Position numbers and translations under genes: made by a program | The notes under the pieces: generated by a model | Database searches by the model: none | Told to the model about the DNA's origin: nothing | What the model saw: the letters and a program-made list of their open reading frames with translations, nothing else | From: Lysobacterales bacterium | GTDB taxonomy: Bacteria; Pseudomonadota; Gammaproteobacteria; Xanthomonadales; SZUA-38 | Direction: 5' to 3' | NCBI GenBank assembly: GCA_030065125.1 | Contig: JASJDM010000030.1 | Span: 1 to 64,000, forward strand | DNA: 64,000 bases | Shown: positions 36,982-46,726 of the stretch, piece by piece | Layout: every line of letters begins with the position of its first letter | Position numbering within the stretch: position 1 is the stretch's first letter

Positions 36982-38187
36982 TCAGCCGTCTGGCCAGGGA
37001 TCTCCGGCGGCGGTGGAAACTCCGACTGACGCGGCGCTGGCACGGGCGTTTTCCCGGGCCTGTTCAATGGTTTCGGCCCGGGCCAGACTCACGCCCATGC
37101 GCCGCCGCCCTTTCACTTCCGGCTTGCCGAACAGGCGCAGGTCCGTGTCGGCCCGGGCCAGGGCCTGGTCGAGGCCGGAAAACACGGGGGCCTGTCCGTC
37201 ACCCTCCACCAGGATCACCGCCGACGCTGCCGGGCCGAGCTGGCGGATGGCGGGGACCGGGAGACCCAGTATGGCGCGCACGTGGAGGGCGAACTCGGAC
37301 AAGTCCTGGGATATCAGCGTGACCAGGCCGGTATCGTGGGGCCTGGGCGACACTTCGGAAAACAGGACGTCGTCGCCCCGGATGAACAGCTCCACGCCGA
37401 ACAGGCCCCGACCCCCAAGTGCTTCGGTAATGGTCCGGGCGATCTCTTCAGCCCGGGCCGCTGCGGCGTCGGTCATGGGCTGTGGCTGCCAGGATTCCCG
37501 GTAGTCGCCCAGTTCCTGGCGGTGCCCAATGGGCGCACAAAAGCTGGTGCCGTCCCGGTGGCGGATGGTCAGCAGGGTGATCTCGTAGTCAAACGCCACG
37601 AACCCCTCGACGATGCAGCGACCGGCGCCAGCGCGCCCGCCGCTCTGGGCATACTCCCAGGCGGTATGAACCTGGTCTTCGCTGCGCACGGTGGACTGTC
37701 CCTTGCCCGAGGAGCTCATCACCGGCTTGATCACAAAGGGCAAACCGAGTGCTTCAACCGCGGCCAGGTATTCTTCCTCGGTATCCACAAACCGGTACGG
37801 AGAGGTGGGCAGCTGCAGTTGTTCGGCGGCCAGCCGCCGGATGCCCTCCCGATCCATGGTCAGCCGGGTTGTCCGGGCGGTGGGAATCACGGTGTGGCCT
37901 TCCTGTTCCAGCTCCAGCAGGGTGGGGGTGTGGATGGCCTCGATTTCGGGCACGATGAGGTCCGGTTTCTCGCTCTCGATCACCTCGCGCAGTGCGCTGG
38001 GGTCCAGCATGTCGATGACGTGGTGGCGATGGGCCACCTGCATGGCGGGCGCTGCTGCGTACCGGTCCACGGCAATGACCTCAACTCCCAGGCGTTGCGC
38101 CTCGATGACCACTTCTTTGCCCAGCTCTCCCGCTCCCAGCAGCAGCAGGCGGACAGCACCCGACGATCCAGGGGTTCCAATGTTCAT
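36982..38187 (-). CDS. purT: Phosphoribosylglycinamide formyltransferase 2 (PurT)
   Basis: A 401-residue ATP-grasp enzyme that makes formylglycinamide ribonucleotide from GAR, formate and ATP in purine synthesis, a folate-independent alternative to PurN. '[21 protein letters not shown]' opens the protein, with '[19 protein letters not shown]' and the ATP-grasp motifs '[14 protein letters not shown]', '[27 protein letters not shown]' following. Start: the ATG at 38187, right before the conserved N-terminus; the open frame extends much farther upstream (to 38763), but that stretch is antisense to the divergent efflux gene. No PurR-like box was recognised in the divergent 160 bp gap. Full length and apparently intact. 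Confidence 0.95.
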   Translation of the reverse strand: MNIGTPGSSGAVRLLLLGAGELGKEVVIEAQRLGVEVIAVDRYAAAPAMQVAHRHHVIDMLDPSALREVIESEKPDLIVPEIEAIHTPTLLELEQEGHTVIPTARTTRLTMDREGIRRLAAEQLQLPTSPYRFVDTEEEYLAAVEALGLPFVIKPVMSSSGKGQSTVRSEDQVHTAWEYAQSGGRAGAGRCIVEGFVAFDYEITLLTIRHRDGTSFCAPIGHRQELGDYRESWQPQPMTDAAAARAEEIARTITEALGGRGLFGVELFIRGDDVLFSEVSPRPHDTGLVTLISQDLSEFALHVRAILGLPVPAIRQLGPAASAVILVEGDGQAPVFSGLDQALARADTDLRLFGKPEVKGRRRMGVSLARAETIEQARENARASAASVGVSTAAGDPWPDG

Positions 38188-38347
38188 TCGCTTTTTTCCG
38201 TGTTCGAGTTGGCGGTTGAGCCGCGTATTTTGCCGGGCGTCTGCAACAAGTTCACCTTGGATGTGATACAACTCATGGAGTTTTGCACTGAAAGGGCCAA
38301 GACGGTGGCCGTCCGTGCCCACGATTACTGCCGTACCCCGCGCTTCA

Positions 38348-39499
38348 ATGACCACTGAAACAAAACCTAACAAGGCAAGACAATGGCTGACCGTAATCCT
38401 GATCTGCGCCGCCACCGTGGGCCTGCTGGGTTTCGTCAAGTTCAGCCAGATCAGTTCCGCCATTGCCTTTGCCGAGTCCTTTCCTGAGCCTTCCGAGACC
38501 GTGACGGCCGCGGCCGCGGAGGAGACCGTATTTGTGCCTCGCGCCCGGGTGGTCGGCGAGGTCGTTCCCCTGCGGTCGGTTCTGATCAGCAATGAGCTGG
38601 CCGGTTCCATTGTCCAGGTCGGCTTTGAGCCCGGCGCATCGGTGGCGGCGGGACAGCTGCTGCTGCAGCTGGATATCTCCGAGGAACAGGCGCTGCTGGC
38701 GGCCGCCCGGGCCCGGGTGGCGCTGGCCGAGCGGACCCTTGCCAGGAACGAAAGCCTGGTCAATCGCAGCGCCGCCTCTCAGCAGGCCCAGGACACCGCG
38801 CTGGCGGACCGGGACGTGGCGCTGGCTGAGACCGCCAGGATCCAGGCCGTCATCGACAAGAAAACCCTCCGCGCCCCGTTTGACGCCCGCGCCGGACTTG
38901 AGCGATGGGAAGTGAGCGGCTATCTGCCAGCAGCAACGCCGGTGACGACACTCGTCGGCAGGGGCCCGGAAGTATGGGTGGACTTTTCACTACCCCAGCA
39001 GGACGCGGAACTGGCTGACGGCGACCCGGTTCGAATCCAGGCCGAGGGCAATCGGATGCTGCAGGCCCGCGTGATTGCACGGTCCCCGGGCGTGGACCCG
39101 GCCTCCCGCTCGGTGACCTACCGGGCGGCGGTGGAAGACCAGCGGCTGGCCTCGCTGCCCGGGGCCATCGTTTCGGTATGGGTTGCCGTGGGTCCGCCCC
39201 AACCCGCCCTGGCGGTGCCGGCAGTGGCGCTGCGCCAGGATACCTTCGGACGGCACGTATTCACCCTTGCCGAGGCTGAGCCAGCTGCCGACGCCCGCTA
39301 TCGGGCCGTGCGACGGCCGGTGCGGTTGCTGCATCGGGAGGCCGAGACGGCTTACCTGGCCCTGGACCTCAAACCGGGTGAGCAGGTTGTTGCGGATGGC
39401 GCCTTCAAGCTGCGCGACGGGATTCTGGTCAACCTGGATGACCGCCGGCGCATCGCGGCGGATGCCCCCGCCAGCGGGCCAGAGGCCGGCCGACAGTAG
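38348..39499 (+). CDS. RND efflux periplasmic adaptor (membrane fusion protein, HlyD/AcrA-like)
   Basis: A 383-residue adaptor linking an inner-membrane RND pump to an outer-membrane channel. One N-terminal membrane segment (residues ~13-33) anchors it; the barrel-sandwich (lipoyl-like) domain has '[31 protein letters not shown]' near 80-110. A coiled-coil hairpin ('[21 protein letters not shown]...') covers ~115-165, and beta-barrel and membrane-proximal domains follow. The start is the ATG at 38348. The pump gene begins 14 bp downstream, so they are co-transcribed. No outer-membrane factor gene (TolC/OprM type) lies in the window, so a TolC encoded elsewhere must serve. Confidence 0.88.
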   Translation: MTTETKPNKARQWLTVILICAATVGLLGFVKFSQISSAIAFAESFPEPSETVTAAAAEETVFVPRARVVGEVVPLRSVLISNELAGSIVQVGFEPGASVAAGQLLLQLDISEEQALLAAARARVALAERTLARNESLVNRSAASQQAQDTALADRDVALAETARIQAVIDKKTLRAPFDARAGLERWEVSGYLPAATPVTTLVGRGPEVWVDFSLPQQDAELADGDPVRIQAEGNRMLQARVIARSPGVDPASRSVTYRAAVEDQRLASLPGAIVSVWVAVGPPQPALAVPAVALRQDTFGRHVFTLAEAEPAADARYRAVRRPVRLLHREAETAYLALDLKPGEQVVADGAFKLRDGILVNLDDRRRIAADAPASGPEAGRQ

Positions 39500-39513
39500 G
39501 CCGTGTAACATCC

Positions 39514-42500
39514 GTGAACCAGGACCCTGCGTCGGACATCCTCGCTACTGCTGCGGCCCGGCGGCCCCGGGTCACCGACATATTCGTACAGCGGCCGGTG
39601 GTCTCCCTGGTGCTGTGCGTGGCGCTGCTGTTGTTCGGTGCGCGCGCGGCCGTGGACCTGCCGGTACAGCAATACCCAAAGATAGAAAGCGCCTCTCTGG
39701 AAATCGTTACGCCTTACGTTGGCGCGTCGGCTGAGATTGTCCAGGGGTTCATCACCGAGCCCATCGAGCGCGTGGCATCATCCATGCCCGGGATCGACTA
39801 CATCGATTCCATCACCACCTCGGGGTTGAGCACCGTGCGGGTGTGGCTGAATATGAATGAAGACAGCAGCAGCGCCCTGGCCGAACTGACGGCGCGGCTG
39901 AACCAGATTGCCTTCGAGCTGCCGGCCGGGGCGCAGGATCCGGCGGTGACCGTCGTCCGCGCGGACCGGCCTTACGCCGCGATCTACCTGGACGTGGTGA
40001 TCCGTCCGCCGTTCACCCGAGCGTCCATTACCGACTACCTGACTCGCGAGATCAATCCCCAGCTTTCCGCGATTCCAGGTGTCCAGCGCATCGGCCTGGA
40101 GGGTGGCCGCCAGCCGGCCATGCGGGTATGGCTCGATCCGGAGCGGCTGGCCCAGTTCGATCTAAGTACGCTGGATGTCCAGCAGGCCATGACTCGCAAT
40201 AATGTCATCTCCACCCTCGGGCGCAGCGAAAGCCGGGATCAGCGCATCAACCTGTTGTCCAACACGGCTCTGAAAAGCGAGGAAGATTTCCGCTCCATGG
40301 TGGTGCGGGACCGGGACGGGGTTCAGGTCCGACTGGGCCAGGTGGCGCGCATCGAGCGTGGCGAGCAGGAGGGCACCACGGTTGCCCGGGTGACCGAGTC
40401 CGATACCGTTTTCATCTCGGTCTGGCCGCTGCCCGGGGCCAACGAGATCGAAATTGGTGACGCCCTGTACCAGGTACTGGACGAGTTGGAAGGCCGGCTG
40501 CCGGAGGGTATTTCCATTGGCATGGGCTACGACGGCACCCTGTACATGCGCGATGCCTTGCGGGAAATCTTCATCACCCTGGGTGAGACTATCCTGCTGG
40601 TCGGGCTGGTGGTGGTGCTGTTCATGGGCTCGCCACGGACCGCCCTGGTGCCGCTGATCGCGATCCCTATCTCCTTGCTGGGCGCCATGGCCGCCATGTC
40701 GTTGTTCGGGTTTTCCCTGAACCTGCTGACGGTTCTGGCCATCGTACTGTCGGTGGGCCTGGTGGTGGACGACGCCATCGTGGTGGTGGAAAACGTGGCC
40801 CGCTACATGCGCGAAGGCCGACCCAGCCGGGACGCCGCCCTGGCCAGCTCCCGCCAGCTGCTGACGCCCATCATCGGTATGACGCTGACCCTGGCCGCGG
40901 TGTATGCACCCATCGGTTTCGTATCCGGTCTGACCGGCGTGCTGTTCCGGGAATTTGCGTTTGCCCTGGCCACGGCGGTGCTGGTGTCTGGAGTGGTGGC
41001 CATCACCCTGTCCCCCATCATGAGCGCATCGCTGGTTCCGCCAGGGGGCAGCGAAGGGACATTCACCCGCCGGGTAAATGCCGCGTTTCAGCGTCTCCAG
41101 GACGCTTACACCCGCGCCCTGGACGCGACCCTTGACGCTCGCGGTCCGATTATTGCGCTGGCCGTATTCTTTACCCTGCTGGTCATTCCTTTTTACCTGT
41201 TTTCCCAGAAGGAGCTGGCGCCGACTGAGGACCAGAGCTCCATCGAGGTGGTCATCGAGTCAGCGCCGGAGGCGTCGCTGCCGTATACCCTGAGCTATAC
41301 CCGTGACGCGGTGAAAACTCTGGGCGAGCTGCCGGGCGCCGAGGATATGTGGCACATCATGAACCCCGAAGGCGGCTTTGGCGGCCAGATTCTCACTGAC
41401 CCGGGAGAGCGTGATGAATCGGTGTTTGACCTGCTGCAAACCGCTTTCCATCGGCTGTCGCAAATCACCGGCATCAAGCCGTTCCCTTTCCTGGCCTCTG
41501 CCCTGCCGACCGCAGGCAACTTTGACGTAGAGCTGGTGGTCCGCTCCCCGGAGGAGCCCGCTGACATGCTCCCCGTGGCCCAGGCCATGGTGGATGCCGC
41601 CGTAGCCAGCGGCCGGTTCCTGTATGCCCAGACCGACCTGAAGATCGACCTGCCGGAGGCGCGTCTGATCTTCGACCGGGAGCGGATCAGCGACCTGGGT
41701 CTGGATCTGGCCTCGGTCAGCGACCAGCTGGGGCTGTTGATGTCGGGCGACTACGTTAACCGGTTCGATGACAACGGTCGGGCATTCCAGGTTGTGCCGA
41801 TGCTGGAGCTGAGCGATCGAGCCGAGCCCGCGGCCATGCTCAACCTGAACATCAGGACCTCCGCCGGAGATCTGGTGCCGGTACGGTCAATCGCCGCCAT
41901 CGAGGATCGCGTTGCGCCCCGGGCGCTGACCCGGTTTGAGCAGAGCAATTCATTCCGGATCTACGGCGCCGCCATGCCTGGATCAACCAAGGAGCAGGCC
42001 CTGTCCGCGCTGGAACGGGCCGCCGCGGATATTCTGCCGGCCAGCTTCAACGTCGACTATGCCGGCGAGTCCCGCCAGCTGCGCAAGGAAGGCAACACCA
42101 TGTTCGGAGTGCTGGTGATTTCGCTGGTGACGGTCTTCCTGGTGCTGGCGCTGCAGTTCAACAGCCTGCGCGACCCTATGGTGGTCCTGGTGGGCTCGGT
42201 ACCCCTGGCCCTCAGCGGCGCCATGGTGGTGTGTTTCCTCGATCTGACCACCATCAATATCTACGCCCAGGTGGGGCTGATCACCCTGGTGGGCCTGGTG
42301 TCCAAGAATGCCATCCTGGTGGTGGAGTTTGCCGGCCAGATGCGGGAGGAGGGTTATTCCCGGCTGGATGCCATCCGGGCATCAGCGGTGACGCGGCTGC
42401 GCCCTGTGCTGATGACTACCGGCGCTACCGTGCTGGGTCATTTTCCGCTGGTGCTGGTCACCGGCGCCGGTGCCGAAGCCCGCAACTCCATTGGACTGAT

Positions 42501-42639
42501 CCTGGTCATCGGCATGCTGATAGGCACACTGTTCACCCTGTTCGTGCTGCCCCAGGTTTACCTGTTGCTGGCCGCGCCGGACAGTGCAAGGGACGACACG
42601 CCTGCTGCGCGCGGCACTGAGGCGCTCGCCCCGGTCTGA
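39514..42639 (+). CDS. RND multidrug efflux pump, HAE-1 (AcrB/MexB-like)
   Basis: A 1041-residue inner-membrane proton-driven transporter of normal length, starting with GTG at 39514. N-terminal 'DIFVQRPVVSLVLCVALLLFG' is transmembrane helix 1; 12 helices and two large periplasmic loops are visible. Proton-relay residues are intact: the Asp-Asp pair in 'VGLVVDDAIVVVENV' and the Lys in 'GLVSKNAILVVEFAG'. Substrate range cannot be inferred. It follows the adaptor gene by 14 bp and is the last member of a two-gene operon, with 199 bp of non-coding DNA to the M24 peptidase gene. Confidence 0.92.
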   Translation: MNQDPASDILATAAARRPRVTDIFVQRPVVSLVLCVALLLFGARAAVDLPVQQYPKIESASLEIVTPYVGASAEIVQGFITEPIERVASSMPGIDYIDSITTSGLSTVRVWLNMNEDSSSALAELTARLNQIAFELPAGAQDPAVTVVRADRPYAAIYLDVVIRPPFTRASITDYLTREINPQLSAIPGVQRIGLEGGRQPAMRVWLDPERLAQFDLSTLDVQQAMTRNNVISTLGRSESRDQRINLLSNTALKSEEDFRSMVVRDRDGVQVRLGQVARIERGEQEGTTVARVTESDTVFISVWPLPGANEIEIGDALYQVLDELEGRLPEGISIGMGYDGTLYMRDALREIFITLGETILLVGLVVVLFMGSPRTALVPLIAIPISLLGAMAAMSLFGFSLNLLTVLAIVLSVGLVVDDAIVVVENVARYMREGRPSRDAALASSRQLLTPIIGMTLTLAAVYAPIGFVSGLTGVLFREFAFALATAVLVSGVVAITLSPIMSASLVPPGGSEGTFTRRVNAAFQRLQDAYTRALDATLDARGPIIALAVFFTLLVIPFYLFSQKELAPTEDQSSIEVVIESAPEASLPYTLSYTRDAVKTLGELPGAEDMWHIMNPEGGFGGQILTDPGERDESVFDLLQTAFHRLSQITGIKPFPFLASALPTAGNFDVELVVRSPEEPADMLPVAQAMVDAAVASGRFLYAQTDLKIDLPEARLIFDRERISDLGLDLASVSDQLGLLMSGDYVNRFDDNGRAFQVVPMLELSDRAEPAAMLNLNIRTSAGDLVPVRSIAAIEDRVAPRALTRFEQSNSFRIYGAAMPGSTKEQALSALERAAADILPASFNVDYAGESRQLRKEGNTMFGVLVISLVTVFLVLALQFNSLRDPMVVLVGSVPLALSGAMVVCFLDLTTINIYAQVGLITLVGLVSKNAILVVEFAGQMREEGYSRLDAIRASAVTRLRPVLMTTGATVLGHFPLVLVTGAGAEARNSIGLILVIGMLIGTLFTLFVLPQVYLLLAAPDSARDDTPAARGTEALAPV

Positions 42640-42838
42640 TCCGGCTTGAACCGGCCGACCCGTCACTGCCGCGATAAAGTCAGGCGCCGGTCTGTCTAGC
42701 CCCGTAAGAGCCAGAGTTTCGCCCGCACCTTGTCGGCAACAACCCCTCGGGGTCGTGATCGTGGACGAAACACGGGGAAACCATCTCAACCGGCACATGG
42801 GCATAGTGTATTCACGCCGCTTGAGGTAGGTTTTCAGC

Positions 42839-44083
42839 ATGGAAACCACAACTCCCGATATCCTGGTCAACCTGCCCCGGGCTGCAGAGCTGATGGCACG
42901 CCGCGGTGTGGACGGGCTGGTGGCCCGGCTACCCTACAACGTGTACTACCTCAGTGGTTACTGGGGCCTGCTGATGAATGCGGCTCATTTCGACGCCGCG
43001 TTCTTTGCCGTGTTGCCGGCGCGGCCGGATCAGCCCGCGGCCCTGGTGATGCCCAGCATGGAACTGCGACGCCTGGTGACCCAGGGCGGGACCTGGATGC
43101 CGGAGACGTTTATCTACTCCAGCCCCGAGGACGAGCAGGACCAGATCTCTATTGACGGCAAACCTTATGGCGGATGGCCCGTGCGGCAAGATGCCGAGCT
43201 GACCAGGCTGGAGCAGCGCTGGATCGAGGCCACCCGCGAACAGGCTGGCCGGGTGGCGGGCAATGCCCGGGGTGCGCTGGTGCGAGCGGTCCGCGGCGCC
43301 GGTCTGGAGGGTGGGCAACTGGTCAGTGATGACGCACGGATAGGCCCGTGGCTGGACTCTGCCGGGGTGCGCGCGGACTGTCACACCGATCCCGAGCTGT
43401 TCAATCACATCCGCCTGGTGAAGACTCCGGCAGAGTTGCACCTGATGCGCACGGCTGCCCGGATCAACGAAGAGTCAGCCCGGGAAGCGGCTGCAGCCTT
43501 TCGCGAGGGTGCCCACTGGGCGGAAATTGAGAGCGTCTACTTTGCGGCCATGGCCCGGCGCGGCGGCCGGGGCAGCTACCTCATGTGTGGGGCAGGTGGC
43601 CCGCCGGCCGGGGTCATCCGCCAGAGCGAGCCCATGTTTATCGATGCCCTGGGCACCTGGCAGCAATATCACGGTGACTTTGGGCGATGCGTGGTGGTAG
43701 GGGAGCCCAGCGACCTGATGCGCCAGCGCCACGCCGCCCTGGTGGCTGGATGGGAAGCGGCACAGCCACTGCTGAAACCCGGCGTCCAGTTCAGTGAAGT
43801 GGCTGAAGCCGCGGTGCATGCTGTGCGGCGCAGCGGATTGCCCGAATTCGTTTACGCCACACCCCACGCCGTGGGCCTTGAACACTCCGAAGATCCACGC
43901 CCTCCGGGCAGTCAGCAGGGCCTGCGCCAGGACCTGCAGCTGGAAGCCGGCATGGTCCTTAACATCGATATGCCATTCACCGAGATCGGCTGGGGCTCGG
44001 TGCACATCGAAGACACCGTTCACATCACCCCGGATGGATTCGAAACCCTGACCAGCGCCGATCTCGACATCATCTGCGTTTGA
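42839..44083 (+). CDS. M24-family metallopeptidase (Xaa-Pro dipeptidase/creatinase-like)
   Basis: A 414-residue protein with an N-terminal creatinase-like domain (residues ~10-150) and a C-terminal pita-bread peptidase domain (~195-414). All five metal-ligand positions of active M24 peptidases are present: Asp in 'MFIDALG' and Asp in 'YHGDFGR', His in 'PHAVGLEHSED', Glu in 'MPFTEIGWGSV' and Glu in 'HIEDTVH'. It should be a metal-dependent Xaa-Pro peptidase or related hydrolase rather than creatinase (which lacks the metals). No signal peptide. The ATG at 42839 follows an AGGTAGG ribosome site. The gene ends 18 bp from the convergent DDAH-like gene. Confidence 0.82.
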   Translation: METTTPDILVNLPRAAELMARRGVDGLVARLPYNVYYLSGYWGLLMNAAHFDAAFFAVLPARPDQPAALVMPSMELRRLVTQGGTWMPETFIYSSPEDEQDQISIDGKPYGGWPVRQDAELTRLEQRWIEATREQAGRVAGNARGALVRAVRGAGLEGGQLVSDDARIGPWLDSAGVRADCHTDPELFNHIRLVKTPAELHLMRTAARINEESAREAAAAFREGAHWAEIESVYFAAMARRGGRGSYLMCGAGGPPAGVIRQSEPMFIDALGTWQQYHGDFGRCVVVGEPSDLMRQRHAALVAGWEAAQPLLKPGVQFSEVAEAAVHAVRRSGLPEFVYATPHAVGLEHSEDPRPPGSQQGLRQDLQLEAGMVLNIDMPFTEIGWGSVHIEDTVHITPDGFETLTSADLDIICV

Positions 44084-44101
44084 GCGTGACGAGCCGGTGT
44101 C

Positions 44102-44890
44102 TCAGAACCGCAGGGACATGCATGACAGTCCGCCATCCAGCCGGGCTGCCTCGGAATTCGGGACTTGCTCGATGGGCAGGGCCAGGGCGTCCAGGGCCTC
44201 GGCCGTCTGGCCGTAGCCCTCGGCCATGATTATCGTGTCGTTGACACGCAAGGCGTTGGCGGCGGCGTCCTCGCCCTCGGCAACCTGGATCACCAGGTAC
44301 TCTTCGAACAGGCCGGACGCCACCAGCCTGGGGGTGCTCAAAACAATCCCGCAGCCCAGGGACGCACAGTCTGATTTCAGGTGCAGAACGCTGCCGGGCG
44401 AGTGGGTGATACGGGTGGGATAACCCCAATGCTCAAGGATGGTCTTCAGGCTCGATGCGCCCGCGGCGCTGGTGCGAGACGATACACCGATAAGGACCTC
44501 CCGCTCGGTTACCAGAACGTCGCCGCCATCGACCTGGCCGTCCGGCGGCAGGAATCGCACTTCTCCATCAAAGTGCTGCTGCAACACGGGCTCAATGGCT
44601 GCGGTTTCACCGCGTCGGCTGGGCGCTCCGGGCCGCAGCACGACAGCTCCCTCGGGCAGGCACAGGGCGGTGTCCTCGACGAACACGGAATCGGGAAAGT
44701 CCTCGTCGGGTGGCAGTACGGTGACGTCGACGCCGGCCCGCACCAGGACGTCCAGGTAGACCCGGTGCTGGTTGCGGAATCGGTCGGGGTCGGGTGCTCC
44801 CGATTCCTGGTTCCGCAACCCATCAACGCAGCTGTCGCCGGGGGTTCGGGCAATGGCCCGGGTGAAACGGTAGCAGCTCTGGCCGTCCAC
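44102..44890 (-). CDS. Dimethylarginine dimethylaminohydrolase-like amidinotransferase-superfamily enzyme
   Basis: A 262-residue guanidino-group-modifying enzyme of the DDAH/arginine deiminase superfamily. The signature blocks are present: 'DSVFVEDTAL' (substrate-binding Asp/Glu), 'GQVDGGDVL', catalytic His in 'VLHLKSDCA' and catalytic Cys257 in 'LDGGLSCMSLRF' near the C-terminus. DDAH converts N-omega-methylated arginines to citrulline and (di)methylamine. The start is a GTG at 44890 that overlaps by one base the TAG stop of the upstream Rossmann gene, so they are translationally linked. Other possible activities are agmatine- or arginine-deiminase-like, but length and motifs favour DDAH. 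Confidence 0.85.
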   Translation of the reverse strand: MDGQSCYRFTRAIARTPGDSCVDGLRNQESGAPDPDRFRNQHRVYLDVLVRAGVDVTVLPPDEDFPDSVFVEDTALCLPEGAVVLRPGAPSRRGETAAIEPVLQQHFDGEVRFLPPDGQVDGGDVLVTEREVLIGVSSRTSAAGASSLKTILEHWGYPTRITHSPGSVLHLKSDCASLGCGIVLSTPRLVASGLFEEYLVIQVAEGEDAAANALRVNDTIIMAEGYGQTAEALDALALPIEQVPNSEAARLDGGLSCMSLRF

Positions 44891-45711
44891 TAGCCCTCGC
44901 GACGCTCGAACGCATCGGCGTAGCGGTGGATGCCCCGGGTTCCCACCTTGTCGCCATTCTCAAATTCAGGGATGCGGGCCGTGACCTCCAGCATGGCCTG
45001 GCCAATCTGGGTGGCCTTGACCGCGGCGCCCACCGGGGCGAAGAAACCGTACAGCAGGGTCTGGCCCAGGTGGGCTTGTTCGCTGGTGGGACCGATGTAA
45101 TCGGGCCGATAGGCGATCACCTTGAGCCGGTTGCTGCTGGCGAACTCAAACAGCGCATTTTCCGCCGCCACTTTTTCCCGGGCCCACATCCAGCGGGAGT
45201 CCGCTGAGATATCGCTGGAACTGATGTAGTGGAAGCTCACGGTTTCTCTGGTGCTGATTTCCATCCACTCAACAACGAACCGGAGGGGAAAATCCAGGTG
45301 GATTCTGCGATAGGCGGGCTGGTCCATGCCGGCGGAGCTGGCGCCGATAGCCCAGTACACCGCGTCCGCCTGGGCCACCTGGGGCAGCACGGCGGCGTAA
45401 TCCAGGTAGTCCATGTGTGAGGTGACCTGAACCTTGCCGGCGGCAACACCCTGTTCCATGCGTGGTGTGACCCGGCGCGTGATCACCTGGATGGTCTGCA
45501 CGGCGGGATCCGCCATGGCCGCTTTGAGGATACCGTCGCCGGCGGTGCCGCTGGCGCCAAAGATAGCAACGGTCTGCCGTGGCGACAGGGGGCCGGCAAA
45601 GTCATCGACGTTGTCATTGCTGGTGGCCACCATGACCACGCTGACCAGGTAGAACGCCACAAACAGCCCCACTGGCACCAGCAGCAGGGTTCTCAGTCGG
45701 GGAAATTTCAT
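44890..45711 (-). CDS. Membrane-anchored NAD(P)-binding Rossmann protein
   Basis: A 273-residue protein with one N-terminal membrane helix (residues ~8-28, 'LLLVPVGLFVAFYLVSVVMV') followed by an atypical short-chain dehydrogenase-like Rossmann fold starting 'VAIFGASGTAGDGILKAAM' (~48-66). Downstream segments 'AVYWAIGASSAGM' and 'ISSSDISADSRWMWAREKVAAE' hold the candidate catalytic Ser and a Lys, but a clean YxxxK is absent. It therefore resembles NAD(P)H-binding/NmrA-like epimerase relatives. Likely located at the inner membrane facing either side; function unknown. It overlaps the downstream DDAH-like gene by one base and is divergent from the rhodanese gene. Confidence 0.7.
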   Translation of the reverse strand: MKFPRLRTLLLVPVGLFVAFYLVSVVMVATSNDNVDDFAGPLSPRQTVAIFGASGTAGDGILKAAMADPAVQTIQVITRRVTPRMEQGVAAGKVQVTSHMDYLDYAAVLPQVAQADAVYWAIGASSAGMDQPAYRRIHLDFPLRFVVEWMEISTRETVSFHYISSSDISADSRWMWAREKVAAENALFEFASSNRLKVIAYRPDYIGPTSEQAHLGQTLLYGFFAPVGAAVKATQIGQAMLEVTARIPEFENGDKVGTRGIHRYADAFERREG

Positions 45712-45773
45712 AGGCCGCTGATGTTAGCAGTTCTTTGCTGGTAGCCTTGGCCCTTTAGTCACGGGGACCGGCC

Positions 45774-46625
45774 ATGCTGATCGAGACTGCGGAACTGGAA
45801 GCCCGGTTGGGTGAAGCAGCCCTGCGCATCATCGACTGCAACATGGTGTTCCAGCCAAGACCGGACGGCGGCTATGAGTTCGAGTCCGGCCAGTCCCAGT
45901 GGCGGGATGGGCACATCCCGGGGTCGGTGTACCTGGATTTTGAGCGGCACCTGTCGGCGCCCCATCCCACCCTGCGATTTATGATGCCGTCCGCTGAGCG
46001 GTTTGCGCGAATCCTTGGTGAGCACGGCATCGGCGATGATCACCAGGTCGTGGTGTATTCCCGGGGCGGCAACTTCTGGGCCACGCGGCTGTACCTGATG
46101 TTCCGGGAGTACGGATGCGACCGGGTGTCGGTGCTGAACGGCGGCTGGGACCGCTGGCAAGCTGAAGGCCGCGTGGTGTCACAGGCGGCTCCGGATTGGC
46201 CGCCGGCAGTCTTTTCCCCCGGGCCGCCCCGCGGACTGTTCGTCAACCGCGACGCGGTAGCGGCCGCCATGGATGATCCGGACACCTGCCTGATCAACGC
46301 GCTTTCCCCGGAACTGCACAGCGGCGCGAAATTCAACCCGGCCTACGGCCGTCGCGGACACATCCCCGGCAGCTGCAACCTGTATTGCATGGAGTTGATA
46401 GACCCGGACACCAGGCGCTTCCTGGATCGGGATCAGCTGGCCGATCGCTTTGGCCCGTCCCGTGCCCTGCAGGCCGCGCGTGTCATCACCTATTGCGGCG
46501 GCGGCATCTCCGCCACCACCGACGCCTTTGCCCTGCTGCTGCTGGGTCACCCCCAGGTTCATGTGTACGACGGTTCGCTGACGGATTGGGGTAATCACCC
46601 TGACTTGCCCATGGCAACGGATTGA
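45774..46625 (+). CDS. Two-domain rhodanese (thiosulfate/3-mercaptopyruvate sulfurtransferase)
   Basis: A 283-residue tandem-rhodanese protein that moves a sulfane sulfur to thiophilic acceptors. Domain 1 (~1-130) includes 'GHIPGSVYLDFERHLSAPH' and 'NGGWDRWQAEG' but has no catalytic Cys in its loop ('YSRGGNFWATRL'); domain 2 (~150-283) carries the active-site loop 'ITYCGGGISATT' (Cys ~240). The short CGGGIS loop differs from both TST (CRKGVT) and MST (CGSGVT) but is closer to MST. Standard length for the family. No signal peptide, so cytoplasmic. It stands alone as a plus-strand unit; inverted repeats follow it. Confidence 0.85.
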   Translation: MLIETAELEARLGEAALRIIDCNMVFQPRPDGGYEFESGQSQWRDGHIPGSVYLDFERHLSAPHPTLRFMMPSAERFARILGEHGIGDDHQVVVYSRGGNFWATRLYLMFREYGCDRVSVLNGGWDRWQAEGRVVSQAAPDWPPAVFSPGPPRGLFVNRDAVAAAMDDPDTCLINALSPELHSGAKFNPAYGRRGHIPGSCNLYCMELIDPDTRRFLDRDQLADRFGPSRALQAARVITYCGGGISATTDAFALLLLGHPQVHVYDGSLTDWGNHPDLPMATD

Positions 46626-46683
46626 CCAAAAGCGCCTGATTCGAACACGCAAACCGAAATTTGACCAACCTTTTCTTAACCCG

Positions 46684-46715
46684 CTGGTAATAACCAGTAA
46701 CAACGCACTTACTGG
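46684..46715 (+). promoter_or_regulatory. Two mutually exclusive hairpins before a small membrane gene
   Basis: CTGGT (46684-46688) pairs with ACCAG (46693-46697), loop of 4; CCAGTAA (46694-46700) pairs perfectly with TTACTGG (46709-46715), loop of 8. The shared CCAG means only one hairpin can form at a time, and the second ends 11 nt before the GTG start at 46727. It could be an attenuator, a translational switch, or an operator of TTACTGG inverted repeats; the sequence alone cannot say. Confidence 0.35.
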
Positions 46716-46726
46716 GATCGAGCAAC

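Noticed and set aside
36982-38763. A 593-codon open frame ending at the purT stop
   Set aside because: Only residues from the ATG at 38187 match PurT; the upstream part is antisense to the RND adaptor and Ser/Thr-rich as expected for a shadow.
42640-42838. A CCCCTCGGGG-type inverted repeat between the RND pump and M24 genes as a terminator
   Set aside because: The stem is short and not followed by a T tract; it lies ~100 bp after the pump stop, so I do not call it.
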